Source: Nanoarchaeales archaeon (GTDB lineage Archaea > Nanobdellota > Nanobdellia > Woesearchaeales > UBA583). Taken from it: a stretch of DNA of 13,164 bases. Each line of letters opens with the position of its first letter. Positions within the stretch are counted from its first letter, which is position 1. This document shows positions 1 through 5,877 of this stretch, piece by piece. The stretch is from positions 1-13,164 of the forward strand of contig JABSQY010000044.1 of assembly GCA_013215525.1 (NCBI GenBank). The letters run 5' to 3'. The notes beneath the pieces are model-generated. The model was not told the origin of the DNA. It was given only the letters and a program-made list of their open reading frames with translations, and made no database searches. A program made the position numbers and the translations under genes.

Positions 1-44
1 TGTATGTTATTGGTGGTTTTCTAATTGCTTATAATCTGATATAA
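1..44 (+). CDS. C-terminal tail of an unknown protein (partial)
   Basis: The third frame reads from the window edge through about 13 hydrophobic residues (YVIGGFLIAYNLI) to a TAA at 42-44. The short tail looks like the end of a last membrane helix. Other frames stop sooner or are equally short, so this is only a suggestion of an upstream membrane-protein gene cut by the window edge. It lies in the same frame as the next gene, with two stops (42-44, 48-50) between them. Confidence 0.3.
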   Translation, partial: YVIGGFLIAYNLI

Positions 45-57
45 ATATAAAATTTAT

Positions 58-65
58 TTTATAAA
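58..65 (+). promoter_or_regulatory. TATA box for the small membrane protein at 90
   Basis: TTTATAAA is centred 28.5 nt before the TTG at 90, the same box and spacing as the one before glyS. This supports a leaderless transcript and the TTG start. Confidence 0.5.
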
Positions 66-89
66 AAAAATAAAACAACTTGGGAAGAA

Positions 90-365
90 TTGTATAAATT
101 ATTATTATTTAATGGTTTAGGACAATTAATTATAAGTATCCCATTAATTTTCATTAACACATTTTTATATTTTTTAGAATTAGAAAATTTATTTTTACAA
201 AATATACATTTTATTTATACAAGTTTATTATCAATTTGGTCTTTTATGGCATTTTTATTTTTTATATTAATTTTAAATAAAGTTAAAAAAGTTGATTTGA
301 AGAAACATTTAGTTTTCGGTTTAATATTAATTATAATTTTAGAATTAAGTTCATATTTTTTATAA
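90..365 (+). CDS. small three-helix membrane protein, unknown function
   Basis: A 91-residue protein made almost wholly of hydrophobic segments, with probable membrane helices at about residues 10-29, 42-63 and 74-90 and a short lysine-rich cytoplasmic loop near 64-73 (NKVKKVDLKK). The start is TTG; no ATG occurs in frame before about residue 52. The choice is supported by a TTTATAAA box centred 28.5 nt upstream. The frame is open back to base 51, so an unusual earlier start cannot be excluded. The upstream tail lies in the same frame beyond two stops, so this could also be the remnant of a longer membrane gene. I recognise no family. The first copy of the intergenic repeat follows it. Confidence 0.5.
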   Translation: MYKLLLFNGLGQLIISIPLIFINTFLYFLELENLFLQNIHFIYTSLLSIWSFMAFLFFILILNKVKKVDLKKHLVFGLILIIILELSSYFL

Positions 366-371
366 AAGCGA

Positions 372-447
372 CACGACACAGCAACAAAACCCAAAAAAAT
401 AAGAAAATACTAGAACTCACTTCGTTGGCCTGCTCTCGAACATATTG
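372..447. repeat. intergenic repeat, copy 1
   Basis: This 76-bp stretch shares its order of motifs with 989-1080: CACGACACA at the left, an A/C-rich CAGCAA..CAAAA(C/T)CC core, a TAGAA block, and GCCTGCT(C/T)TCGAACATATTG at the right. Internal CAAC and GTTG arms can pair, as longer GCAAAC and GTTTGC arms do in copy 2. It lies between the small membrane protein and the toxin-antitoxin-like pair. Confidence 0.6.
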
Positions 448-486
448 TAAATATATAAAGTAATTATCCAATAATTAAACCTTAAC

Positions 487-494
487 TTTATAAT
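487..494 (+). promoter_or_regulatory. TATA box for the antitoxin-like gene
   Basis: TTTATAAT is centred 25.5 nt before the ATG at 516, fitting a leaderless transcript for the two-gene module. Confidence 0.4.
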
Positions 495-515
495 AATAGT
501 TAAACTAAATAATTT

Positions 516-686
516 ATGACATCAGATATTTTAAACCACGCAACACAACAAGCCATAATTCTCGAAGAACCAAGTCAAGAATTAACTAAAGAAGATTTTG
601 AAAAAATAAATGAAATCGCAATTAAATCTTTTGAAAAAGGAGATTATTTATCTTTAGAAGAATCAAAGAAATTTCTTGGATTATGA
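516..686 (+). CDS. putative antitoxin of a type II toxin-antitoxin pair
   Basis: A 56-residue acidic, helical protein starting MTSDILNHATQQ and ending GDYLSLEESKKFLGL. The 'G-(D/E)-Y-x-S-x-E-E-x-x-K-x-L' ending is the kind seen at the end of many small antitoxins that partner RelE/ParE-fold toxins; this is resemblance by eye only. It ends 3 nt before the ATG of the 97-residue partner, the usual antitoxin-first arrangement. A TATA-like box lies 25 nt upstream. In such systems the antitoxin binds and blocks its partner and often represses its own operon. No separate DNA-binding fold can be named here, so it may bind only the toxin. Confidence 0.6.
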   Translation: MTSDILNHATQQAIILEEPSQELTKEDFEKINEIAIKSFEKGDYLSLEESKKFLGL

Positions 687-689
687 TAA

Positions 690-983
690 ATGCTTAGATA
701 TGAAGTAATAAATAGATTATATTTTCTTAAACAATTAAATGAATTTGATTTTAAATTTAGAAGTTTAGTATTTAATAGAATTAGTTATTTAGAAAAGGAA
801 CCATTAAAATATGCATGTGTTGGAGTTGAAAGTTTAAAATTATATACTTTAAGAATAATTGATAAAGGAGAAGACATTAAAATTGTATTTAAATTATTTG
901 GGAATAAGGTTTTTATAGTATTCTTATTTGAAATGGAATTAACTTCAAACCAAATTAGAAAAAAGTATTTGTCAATAGAATAG
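690..983 (+). CDS. putative RelE/ParE-fold toxin
   Basis: A 97-residue protein of the usual size for the RelE/ParE superfamily, whose members cut ribosome-bound mRNA (RelE) or poison gyrase (ParE). The N-terminal half is helical and basic (about residues 5-38). The C-terminal half has alternating strands: LKLYTLRIIDKGEDIKIVFK near 49-68 and NKVFIVFLFEME near 72-83. This matches the family pattern of a central 'L-Y-x-L-R' strand followed by 'yRi.f.i' and 'v.il..' strands. The final YLSIE could supply the C-terminal tyrosine often seen in RelE-like enzymes. It lies 3 nt after the putative antitoxin, so the two should be co-transcribed. The family call is by pattern and neighbourhood, and an unrelated small two-gene operon remains possible. 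Confidence 0.6.
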   Translation: MLRYEVINRLYFLKQLNEFDFKFRSLVFNRISYLEKEPLKYACVGVESLKLYTLRIIDKGEDIKIVFKLFGNKVFIVFLFEMELTSNQIRKKYLSIE

Positions 984-988
984 ACAAG

Positions 989-1080
989 CACGACACAACA
1001 GAACACAAACACAGCAAACAAAATCCAAACAGATTTGAAAAATATTAGAAAGTAGTGTTTGCCTGCTTTCGAACATATTG
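989..1080. repeat. intergenic repeat, copy 2
   Basis: This 92-bp diverged copy of 372-447 has the same left (CACGACACA) and right (GCCTGCTTTCGAACATATTG) ends. GCAAAC at 1013-1018 can pair with GTTTGC at 1057-1062. It lies between the toxin-like gene and the nuclease-like gene. Confidence 0.6.
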
Positions 1081-1178
1081 AGAAAAATAAAATAAAAAAC
1101 TACAAATATTAAACTATATATTTTATTAATTTTAAAGTGTAAATAAATATATTAAATAAATAACTTAATAGTTATTGT

Positions 1179-1790
1179 ATGGCTCAAGATGAAGTATTAT
1201 GGAATTTAGATTTAATAGAATTATTGAAAAAAGAATTTCCAAATTTTGGAATATTTAAGGGGAGAATTTTAAAAGATATTTGTCTTCAAAAAAACAAAAA
1301 TGATAAATTTGAATTACAGTTGGGATTCGCAGATCAAGATATAGTAATTTATAATAAATCTGAAATTATGAACATAGAAGATTTACACGGTATAAATTCA
1401 ATAAATATACATAATATGGATAAAAATAATAAAAAAGATTTAATTGTACCTTCTATCATTATTGAGTTAAAGTACGATGGAGTTAATACACATGGAATTG
1501 TTACATATTCTAATATTGCATCTGAAATAAAATCAATATTTCCTAAATGTAAGTATAATTTTGCTTTAAGATATAACTCAGGAACATCAGAAAATAAACT
1601 TTTAAGAAATGGAAAAAATTTTGATAATATATTATACTTTGAAGATGATGGAGCATATGGAAAAAAATATAAACCAGGAGATTTCAAAATTAATCTGAAA
1701 AATTCTAAAGAAATTAATGCGAAATATAATCTACTATTAGATTTTATTAAATTAACGATGGGAGCAGACAAAAATCATTTCTTAAAGTAA
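1179..1790 (+). CDS. solitary PD-(D/E)XK nuclease-like protein
   Basis: A 203-residue protein with a likely restriction-endonuclease-fold core. D54 sits in a hydrophobic strand (GFADQDIVIY, 49-58) and is followed about 40 residues later by the strand IIIELK (93-98), whose E96 and K98 form the E-x-K half of the metal-binding D...E-x-K motif. A helix with a conserved-looking acidic face follows (SNIASEIKSIF, 111-121), then another strand (NFALRY, 127-132). No methyltransferase, helicase or specificity subunit lies beside it, so it is not a recognisable restriction-modification operon. With the toxin-antitoxin-like pair it suggests a small defence or parasite-conflict patch. An AT-rich TATA-like stretch near 1146-1157 lies about 28 nt before the ATG. 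The precise family and any substrate are unknown. Confidence 0.6.
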   Translation: MAQDEVLWNLDLIELLKKEFPNFGIFKGRILKDICLQKNKNDKFELQLGFADQDIVIYNKSEIMNIEDLHGINSINIHNMDKNNKKDLIVPSIIIELKYDGVNTHGIVTYSNIASEIKSIFPKCKYNFALRYNSGTSENKLLRNGKNFDNILYFEDDGAYGKKYKPGDFKINLKNSKEINAKYNLLLDFIKLTMGADKNHFLK

Positions 1791-1806
1791 AAAAGGAAAA
1801 TAGAAA

Positions 1807-1832
1807 ATTCCACAAAATAAATTTTGTAGAAT
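1807..1832. terminator. hairpin after the nuclease-like gene
   Basis: ATTCCACAAAAT and ATTTTGTAGAAT form arms with one C/A mismatch about 17 nt after the stop codon. A second, perfect 8-bp hairpin (AATTTCTC/GAGAAATT, 7-nt loop) follows at 1844-1866. The position suggests transcript ends. Confidence 0.45.
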
Positions 1833-1875
1833 TAATAAATATTAATTTCTCTGATTACGAGAAATTCCAAAGATA

Positions 1876-1990
1876 GAATTTTTATTTTACTCAAAAATTA
1901 TCTCAACTTCTCGCTAACGCTCAAAAATCGAAAATTTATAAGTAAAATAAAAGAATTCGTCAAAACGAAAATCTCCATTTCGCTAACGCT
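1876..1990. repeat. hairpin-rich spacer with long inverted repeat and two TCGCTAACGCT copies
   Basis: GAATTTTTATTTTACT (1876-1891) faces its near-complement AGTAAAATAAAAGAATTC (1941-1958). Between and after them, TCGCTAACGCT occurs exactly twice, at 1911-1921 and 1980-1990, 69 bp apart. A small TTCGT-CAAA-ACGAA hairpin lies at 1956-1969. These GC-richer blocks stand out in an AT-rich spacer. No reading frame of note is present in 1791-2054. Confidence 0.55.
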
Positions 1991-2022
1991 TCATTCCAAT
2001 TTCCTTATTTAGACAAATAAAT

Positions 2023-2030
2023 TTTATAAA
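2023..2030 (+). promoter_or_regulatory. TATA box for glyS
   Basis: TTTATAAA is centred 28.5 nt before the ATG at 2055. No ribosome-binding sequence lies between, so a leaderless mRNA is likely. Confidence 0.6.
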
Positions 2031-2054
2031 GGTATTCGAACATATAATACTATT

Positions 2055-3632
2055 ATGACAAACGAAAAGCAAAATATTAAAATTGATATGGAAGAATTAA
2101 CAACTTTTTGTAAAAAAAATGGATTTGTATATAAATCCTCAGAAATTTACGGTGGATTAGCAGGAGTATATGATTACGGACACACAGGAACATTAATGAA
2201 ACGTTCATTTGAAACTATGTGGAAAAAATACTTTTTAAACTTAAGTCCAAATTCAGTAGAAATTGACACAGGATTAATTATGCACGAAAATGTATTTAAA
2301 GCAAGTGGACACTTAAAAAACTTCTTTGATCCAATTGTAAATATACAAGGATGTGAAGAAACATTTAGAGCAGACCATTTAATTGAAGAAAAATTAGATG
2401 TACGTGCTGAAGAATTAACAAATGAAGAACAATTAAAATTAATTGTAGAAAATAAATTATTAGGTAATGATATGGATTACTCAAAAGTATCTGTTGAAAA
2501 CTTAAACATGATGTTTGATGTTGATATGGGTCCAAAGAAAGGAACAAAAGCATATTTAAGACCGGAGACAGCACAATCTCCATTTATTAATTTTAAAGCT
2601 CAATACGAACTACAAAGAAGAAAATTACCAATGGGATTAGCATTAATTGGGAAAGTATTCAGAAATGAAATCTCTCCAAGAAATATGTTACTTAGAACAA
2701 GAGAAGTAGAACAAGCAGAACTTCAAATATTTTTTAATCCAAATAAAATTAATGAACACGAAAAATTTGATGAAATAGAAAATTATGAATTAAAAGTAAT
2801 GTTAAAAGATAAAAGAGATACTGAACCAGAATTCATTAAAGCAAAAGACTTACTAGATTATGGATTACCAAAATTTTATGTGTACCATATGGTAAAAGTT
2901 CAACAGTTCTATTTTGATGAAATGAAAATTTTGCCAGAAAACTTTAAACTATTAGAATTAAATGATAAAGAAAAAGCTTTCTATAATAAGTATCATTATG
3001 ATATTGAAATTAAACTAAACTCAACTAACTCATGGGTTGAAGCAGGTGGAATTCATTATAGAACAGACCACGACTTAAAAGGACACCAAGAAGTTTCCAA
3101 AGTATCAATGGAAGTATTAGAAGAAGGAACAAAAGGAAAATTCATTCCTCATGTATTAGAATTAAGTTTTGGATTAGGAAGAAATATTTTCACGCTTCTA
3201 GATCAAAACGTATTTTTATCTGAAGATAGAAAGAATACAATTTTAAAAATTCCAACAAAAGTTTCGCCATACAAAGTAGCTGTGTTCCCACTTGTAAACA
3301 AAGCAGGATTACCTGAAATTGCAAAAGAAATAATGGAAGAATTATTAGAAGAAGACATTTCTGCATTTTACGATAGAAGTGGAAGTGTAGGAAAAAGATA
3401 CGCAAGACAAGATGAAATTGGAACTGCGTATTGTATAACACTTGACTTTGAAACTTTAGGACAAGCAAACGAAGACGAGACAGATGAGAGAAAGAGAGTA
3501 ATTGCGAATAATAAAGGAACTGTAACAATTAGAGATAGAGATACAGGAAAACAATCAAGAATTGAGATTGAAGCAATTCCTGCAATTATTAAAAATTTAG
3601 TAAAAGGAAAAGTAGATTTTGAATATATTTAA
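2055..3632 (+). CDS. glyS: glycine--tRNA ligase, archaeal/eukaryotic-type single chain
   Basis: Class II aminoacyl-tRNA synthetase that joins glycine to tRNA-Gly in the cytoplasm using ATP. All parts of the one-chain family are visible in its 525 residues: the N-terminal signature GFVYKSSEIYGGLAGVYDYG (23-42); the SGH segment (84-86); RPETAQSPFINF (169-180, where most relatives have ETAQG); class II motif 2 with FRNEISPRN (202-210) and RTREVEQAE (214-222); WVEAGGIHYRTDHDL (327-341); motif 3 PHVLELSFGLGR (365-376, with leucine where proline is more usual); and a C-terminal anticodon-binding domain from about 404, including SGSVGKRYARQDEIGTAYC (442-460). Length fits the family. Its substrate tRNA-Gly(GCC) is encoded at 7972. 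A TATA box lies 28.5 nt upstream and a 12-bp hairpin directly follows the stop. Confidence 0.97.
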   Translation: MTNEKQNIKIDMEELTTFCKKNGFVYKSSEIYGGLAGVYDYGHTGTLMKRSFETMWKKYFLNLSPNSVEIDTGLIMHENVFKASGHLKNFFDPIVNIQGCEETFRADHLIEEKLDVRAEELTNEEQLKLIVENKLLGNDMDYSKVSVENLNMMFDVDMGPKKGTKAYLRPETAQSPFINFKAQYELQRRKLPMGLALIGKVFRNEISPRNMLLRTREVEQAELQIFFNPNKINEHEKFDEIENYELKVMLKDKRDTEPEFIKAKDLLDYGLPKFYVYHMVKVQQFYFDEMKILPENFKLLELNDKEKAFYNKYHYDIEIKLNSTNSWVEAGGIHYRTDHDLKGHQEVSKVSMEVLEEGTKGKFIPHVLELSFGLGRNIFTLLDQNVFLSEDRKNTILKIPTKVSPYKVAVFPLVNKAGLPEIAKEIMEELLEEDISAFYDRSGSVGKRYARQDEIGTAYCITLDFETLGQANEDETDERKRVIANNKGTVTIRDRDTGKQSRIEIEAIPAIIKNLVKGKVDFEYI

Positions 3633-3634
3633 AG

Positions 3635-3661
3635 TAATTTAAAATCTCTGATTTTAAATTA
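3635..3661. terminator. hairpin after glyS
   Basis: A perfect 12-bp inverted repeat, TAATTTAAAATC and GATTTTAAATTA with a 3-nt loop, begins 2 nt after the glyS stop. A second, looser dyad at 3688-3722 (TGTCA...TGACA around TAAATACA/TGTATTTA) lies before the end of the convergent minus-strand operon, so the pair could separate the two convergent units. Confidence 0.55.
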
Positions 3662-3730
3662 TTCCATCAGCATTGTCGTGATGTGAATGTCAATTTCTAA
3701 ATACATTGTATTTAAAATGACAATAAATTT

Positions 3731-4018
3731 CTAATTTAATTTTTCTTTTTTTTCTCTAATCATTTTCAAACTTTTTCCCCCTCCTCCAATAATTATATTA
3801 ATAAAAATAAATTTAATCATAATAAATGTAATTAATATTAATATATTTCTTAAATAAAGTACATAATTATAAAATAAATTAATAAAACTTGTAATTAATG
3901 TAATTACTAAAACTAATATTATATATTTAAATATTTTATTACTAAAAAACTTTTTATAATTAATATATACATAATATGAAATGTATATCCCTGCTAAATT
4001 TAAAAATAATCTCATCAT
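3731..4018 (-). CDS. small membrane protein downstream of pyrE, unknown function
   Basis: With the start at 4018 this is a 95-residue protein with about three membrane helices and a basic C-terminal tail (GGGGKSLKMIREKKEKLN). The 4018 start was chosen because TTATATAA at 4041-4048, overlapping the pyrE stop, is centred 26.5 nt before it, the usual leaderless spacing here, and because it avoids overlapping pyrE. The frame stays open to an ATG at 4120, which would add a further hydrophobic segment (129 residues) and overlap the last 80 bases of pyrE. Codon use is extremely AT-rich, and hydrophobic reading frames arise easily in such sequence. No family is recognised. Confidence 0.45.
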   Translation of the reverse strand: MMRLFLNLAGIYISYYVYINYKKFFSNKIFKYIILVLVITLITSFINLFYNYVLYLRNILILITFIMIKFIFINIIIGGGGKSLKMIREKKEKLN

Positions 4019-4040
4019 GTCATTACCATATATATCTAAT

Positions 4041-4718
4041 TTATATAAGATAGAGAAAATTGAAAGTATTATTAAGTAACATATTATGTGCCCAAGCTTG
4101 TTTATTTTCCAATCTTTCATTCATAGATTGATAAGTTTTTGAATCAACCTTCCCTGAATCTAATAAAAGTTGCCAAGCACTAGGATCTAAGGAAATAACA
4201 GCATATCTATTAAGACCTAATTTTTCCATCTCTTCAACACCATCTTCCATCCTATCAACAAAAAATAAAATATCTTTAGCAATACCTCCTCCATTAATAA
4301 TTTGAGGAAGCCATAAATCCCTAGGAGATGAACCCATATTATTTAAATCTGCAACTGGTAAAACTAGTTTCCCATCCATGTCAGCTCCAATTGGAGCTTT
4401 ATTTTTATATAGTTTTGCATGAGGTAATCCTATATTAAATGCAACTGGATTTGAAAAATCCCAATCCCTAGAATCTCCCCCAGAAATTACATCTATAGGC
4501 TTTGAATTTGAATTAATCTCACAATTAATTAATTCAGTCATATCATTAATTGCAGTTCTATAAGCTCCACCATCTTTACAAATATCAATACTTTGAATGA
4601 AATATCCTCCAATTTCACCAGAAGTATAAGGGAAAAAAGTATCAGTAGTTTTTAAACCACCTAATCTTACTAAATTTTCTAAATTTCTAGCTTATATTAT
4701 TTCTCTAAAATTATCCAT
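4041..4718 (-). pseudogene. pyrE: orotate phosphoribosyltransferase, interrupted by an in-frame TAA at codon 9
   Basis: Orotate phosphoribosyltransferase joins orotate to PRPP to give OMP, the step before PyrF. Read from the ATG at 4716-4718, one nt after the pyrF stop, the frame gives MDNFREII, then TAA (4692-4694), then ARNLENLVRLGGLKTTDTFF and 196 further residues without interruption. Conserved stretches lie on both sides of the first downstream ATG (4541): FPYTSGEIG (about 29-37), ISGGDSRDWDFS (about 78-89), LPHAKLYK (about 98-105), VADLNNMGSSPRDLWLP (about 122-138) and FVDRMEDGVEEMEKLGL (about 153-169). No ATG, GTG or TTG lies between the stop and codon 60, so reinitiation would lose a conserved region. 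GAA to TAA would explain the break. Options are a recent inactivation, a strain or cell variant, a read error, or readthrough. Confidence 0.8.
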
Positions 4719-4719
4719 T

Positions 4720-5571
4720 TTATAAATACCTACTCGTATTAAATCTAGCACTCATTTCTAAAAGTGCTTTTTGTGGGTCGTCTGATTTTAAAATATCACT
4801 ACCCGCATTAATTAAACATCTGTTTAACTCTATTCCAGAAGCTAAAAAATTTTCTAACTTTCCACCTTGTCTTCCAAAACCTGGAACTAAAAATAAAATC
4901 TCAGTTCCCTCAGTTTTTTCTAAAATATATTTAAATAACTCATTACGACCCTGAAGTGCTGAATATAATTCTCCATCAGACATATCCTCAATAGTAATTG
5001 GCATATCATTTTTTAAATTTCTATATTTTAACATTGTATTTTCAATATCAGCTTCTGGCACAAATGAAGTAGCTCCCATAACAAAAGCAGAAGTTCCATG
5101 TTTAATGGCAATATCAACCCTCTGTTTAAATAAAGGCAAACCCAAATCTATCTCTCTTAAAACTCCTGGGAAAGACATAGCTCCCATAGAAGTTGTAGTT
5201 AACCCCAAAGCATTTGCTTTATAAATTGTATCAGCAGTACATCCAGCAGCAGGCGCAACAGTTACATGTTCATAATGTTTTGCATAAGATTTAAATGCTG
5301 CGTTATTAGTAGCCGCACCATCAGGAGATTTCAAATCTAATAATCTAATTAAATTTGGTCCAACATTCTTTGAAATTTTTAATAAATTTATTCTCCCATC
5401 ATGAGTTTGATAAAAAGCTAGATTTGGTTTAACTCCAACTAACCCTTGTTTTAATCTAGATAATTCTAAACATATTTTTCTCTCATTTACTGTTTTTGGA
5501 TCTAGTCCTAGAATAATAATAGATTTCTGCCTATCACTTATTTCTTCAAATTGTTTTTTTAAATTTACCAT
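4720..5571 (-). CDS. pyrF: orotidine 5'-phosphate decarboxylase
   Basis: Removes CO2 from OMP to give UMP, the final step of de novo pyrimidine synthesis, in the cytoplasm. In 283 residues the hallmark catalytic tetrad region is clear: LLDLKSPDG (77-85), with D79, K81 and D84 matching the family's D-x-K-x-x-D. Also present are the early GLDPK segment (22-26), VKPNLAFYQ (47-55), the phosphate-gripping PGFGRQGG (230-237) and NAGSDIL (255-261). Length and the extended C-terminal half fit the longer (PyrF type 2) subfamily better than the roughly 220-residue type usual in archaea. The ATG has TTTATAAA centred 29.5 nt before it. The stop is 1 nt before pyrE, so the two form an operon. Confidence 0.93.
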   Translation of the reverse strand: MVNLKKQFEEISDRQKSIIILGLDPKTVNERKICLELSRLKQGLVGVKPNLAFYQTHDGRINLLKISKNVGPNLIRLLDLKSPDGAATNNAAFKSYAKHYEHVTVAPAAGCTADTIYKANALGLTTTSMGAMSFPGVLREIDLGLPLFKQRVDIAIKHGTSAFVMGATSFVPEADIENTMLKYRNLKNDMPITIEDMSDGELYSALQGRNELFKYILEKTEGTEILFLVPGFGRQGGKLENFLASGIELNRCLINAGSDILKSDDPQKALLEMSARFNTSRYL

Positions 5572-5596
5572 CTTAATTTAATTAATAAATTTAAAG

Positions 5597-5604
5597 TTTA
5601 TAAA
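5597..5604 (-). promoter_or_regulatory. TATA box for the pyrF-pyrE operon
   Basis: TTTATAAA (its own reverse complement) is centred 29.5 nt before the pyrF ATG. No ribosome-binding sequence intervenes. Confidence 0.55.
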
Positions 5605-5724
5605 ACTTTCTAAATTCACTACTATCAAATAATCAAACACTAAATTACATCAAATTACTAAATAAAACTTTGTTAAAGCTCTAAAACAAAACGAAAGAAA
5701 AAAACAAAAACGATGAATTTAGGA

Positions 5725-5817
5725 GGATTTTTGTTCAGAGTGCTTGCTTTTTGAATCGGATTATAGTATAAATATATCCGATTCTAAAAAAGTAAGTGCT
5801 CTGAGAAAAAAGCATCC
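5725..5817 (+). ncRNA. candidate structured RNA: long single hairpin
   Basis: The only large feature of the 306-bp gap between radC and pyrF. CAGAGTGCTTGCTTTTT (5736-5752) pairs with AAAAAAGTAAGTGCTCTG (5786-5803), then GAATCGGAT (5753-5761) pairs perfectly with ATCCGATTC (5776-5784), continuing as TATA/TATA across one bulged T to a GTATAAA loop. Outside, GGAT and a T-run (5725-5732) pair with an A-run and ATCC (5807-5817). The three non-Watson-Crick positions inside the long arm (5741/5798, 5742/5797, 5746/5793) are all G-U when read as plus-strand RNA, but would be A-C clashes on the minus strand. This points to a plus-strand transcript. A TATA-like CTAAATAAAAC lies near 5658-5668. A mobile-element remnant (MITE) or DNA-level palindrome is the alternative. 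Confidence 0.45.
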
Positions 5818-5834
5818 GTTTCAAAAAGTGTTCG

Positions 5835-5875
5835 AAAGTATAATAAAATAATTTTCTTCGAAAATTATATACTTT
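5835..5875 (-). terminator. hairpin directly after radC
   Basis: ATAATTTT (5848-5855) and AAAATTAT (5861-5868) form a perfect stem around a 5-nt loop, extended by AAAGTAT (5835-5841) and ATACTTT (5869-5875). It begins 2 nt after the radC stop codon on the minus strand, so it is a likely transcript end. Confidence 0.5.
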
Positions 5876-5877
5876 AT

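Noticed and set aside
785..1021. Minus-strand reading frame opposite the toxin-like gene
   Set aside because: It is antisense to a better supported gene with operon context and runs through the intergenic repeat; its sequence is low in recognisable structure.
4692..4694. Recoding of the pyrE stop to pyrrolysine or selenocysteine
   Set aside because: The codon is TAA, whereas those systems use TAG and TGA, and TAA ends many genes in this window.
5713..5754. 13-codon frame MNLGGFLFRVLAF with an AGGAGG inside it
   Set aside because: Too short to judge. It lies in the arm of the long hairpin, and the AGGAGG is within the frame rather than before it, so base-pairing constraint explains the sequence better.
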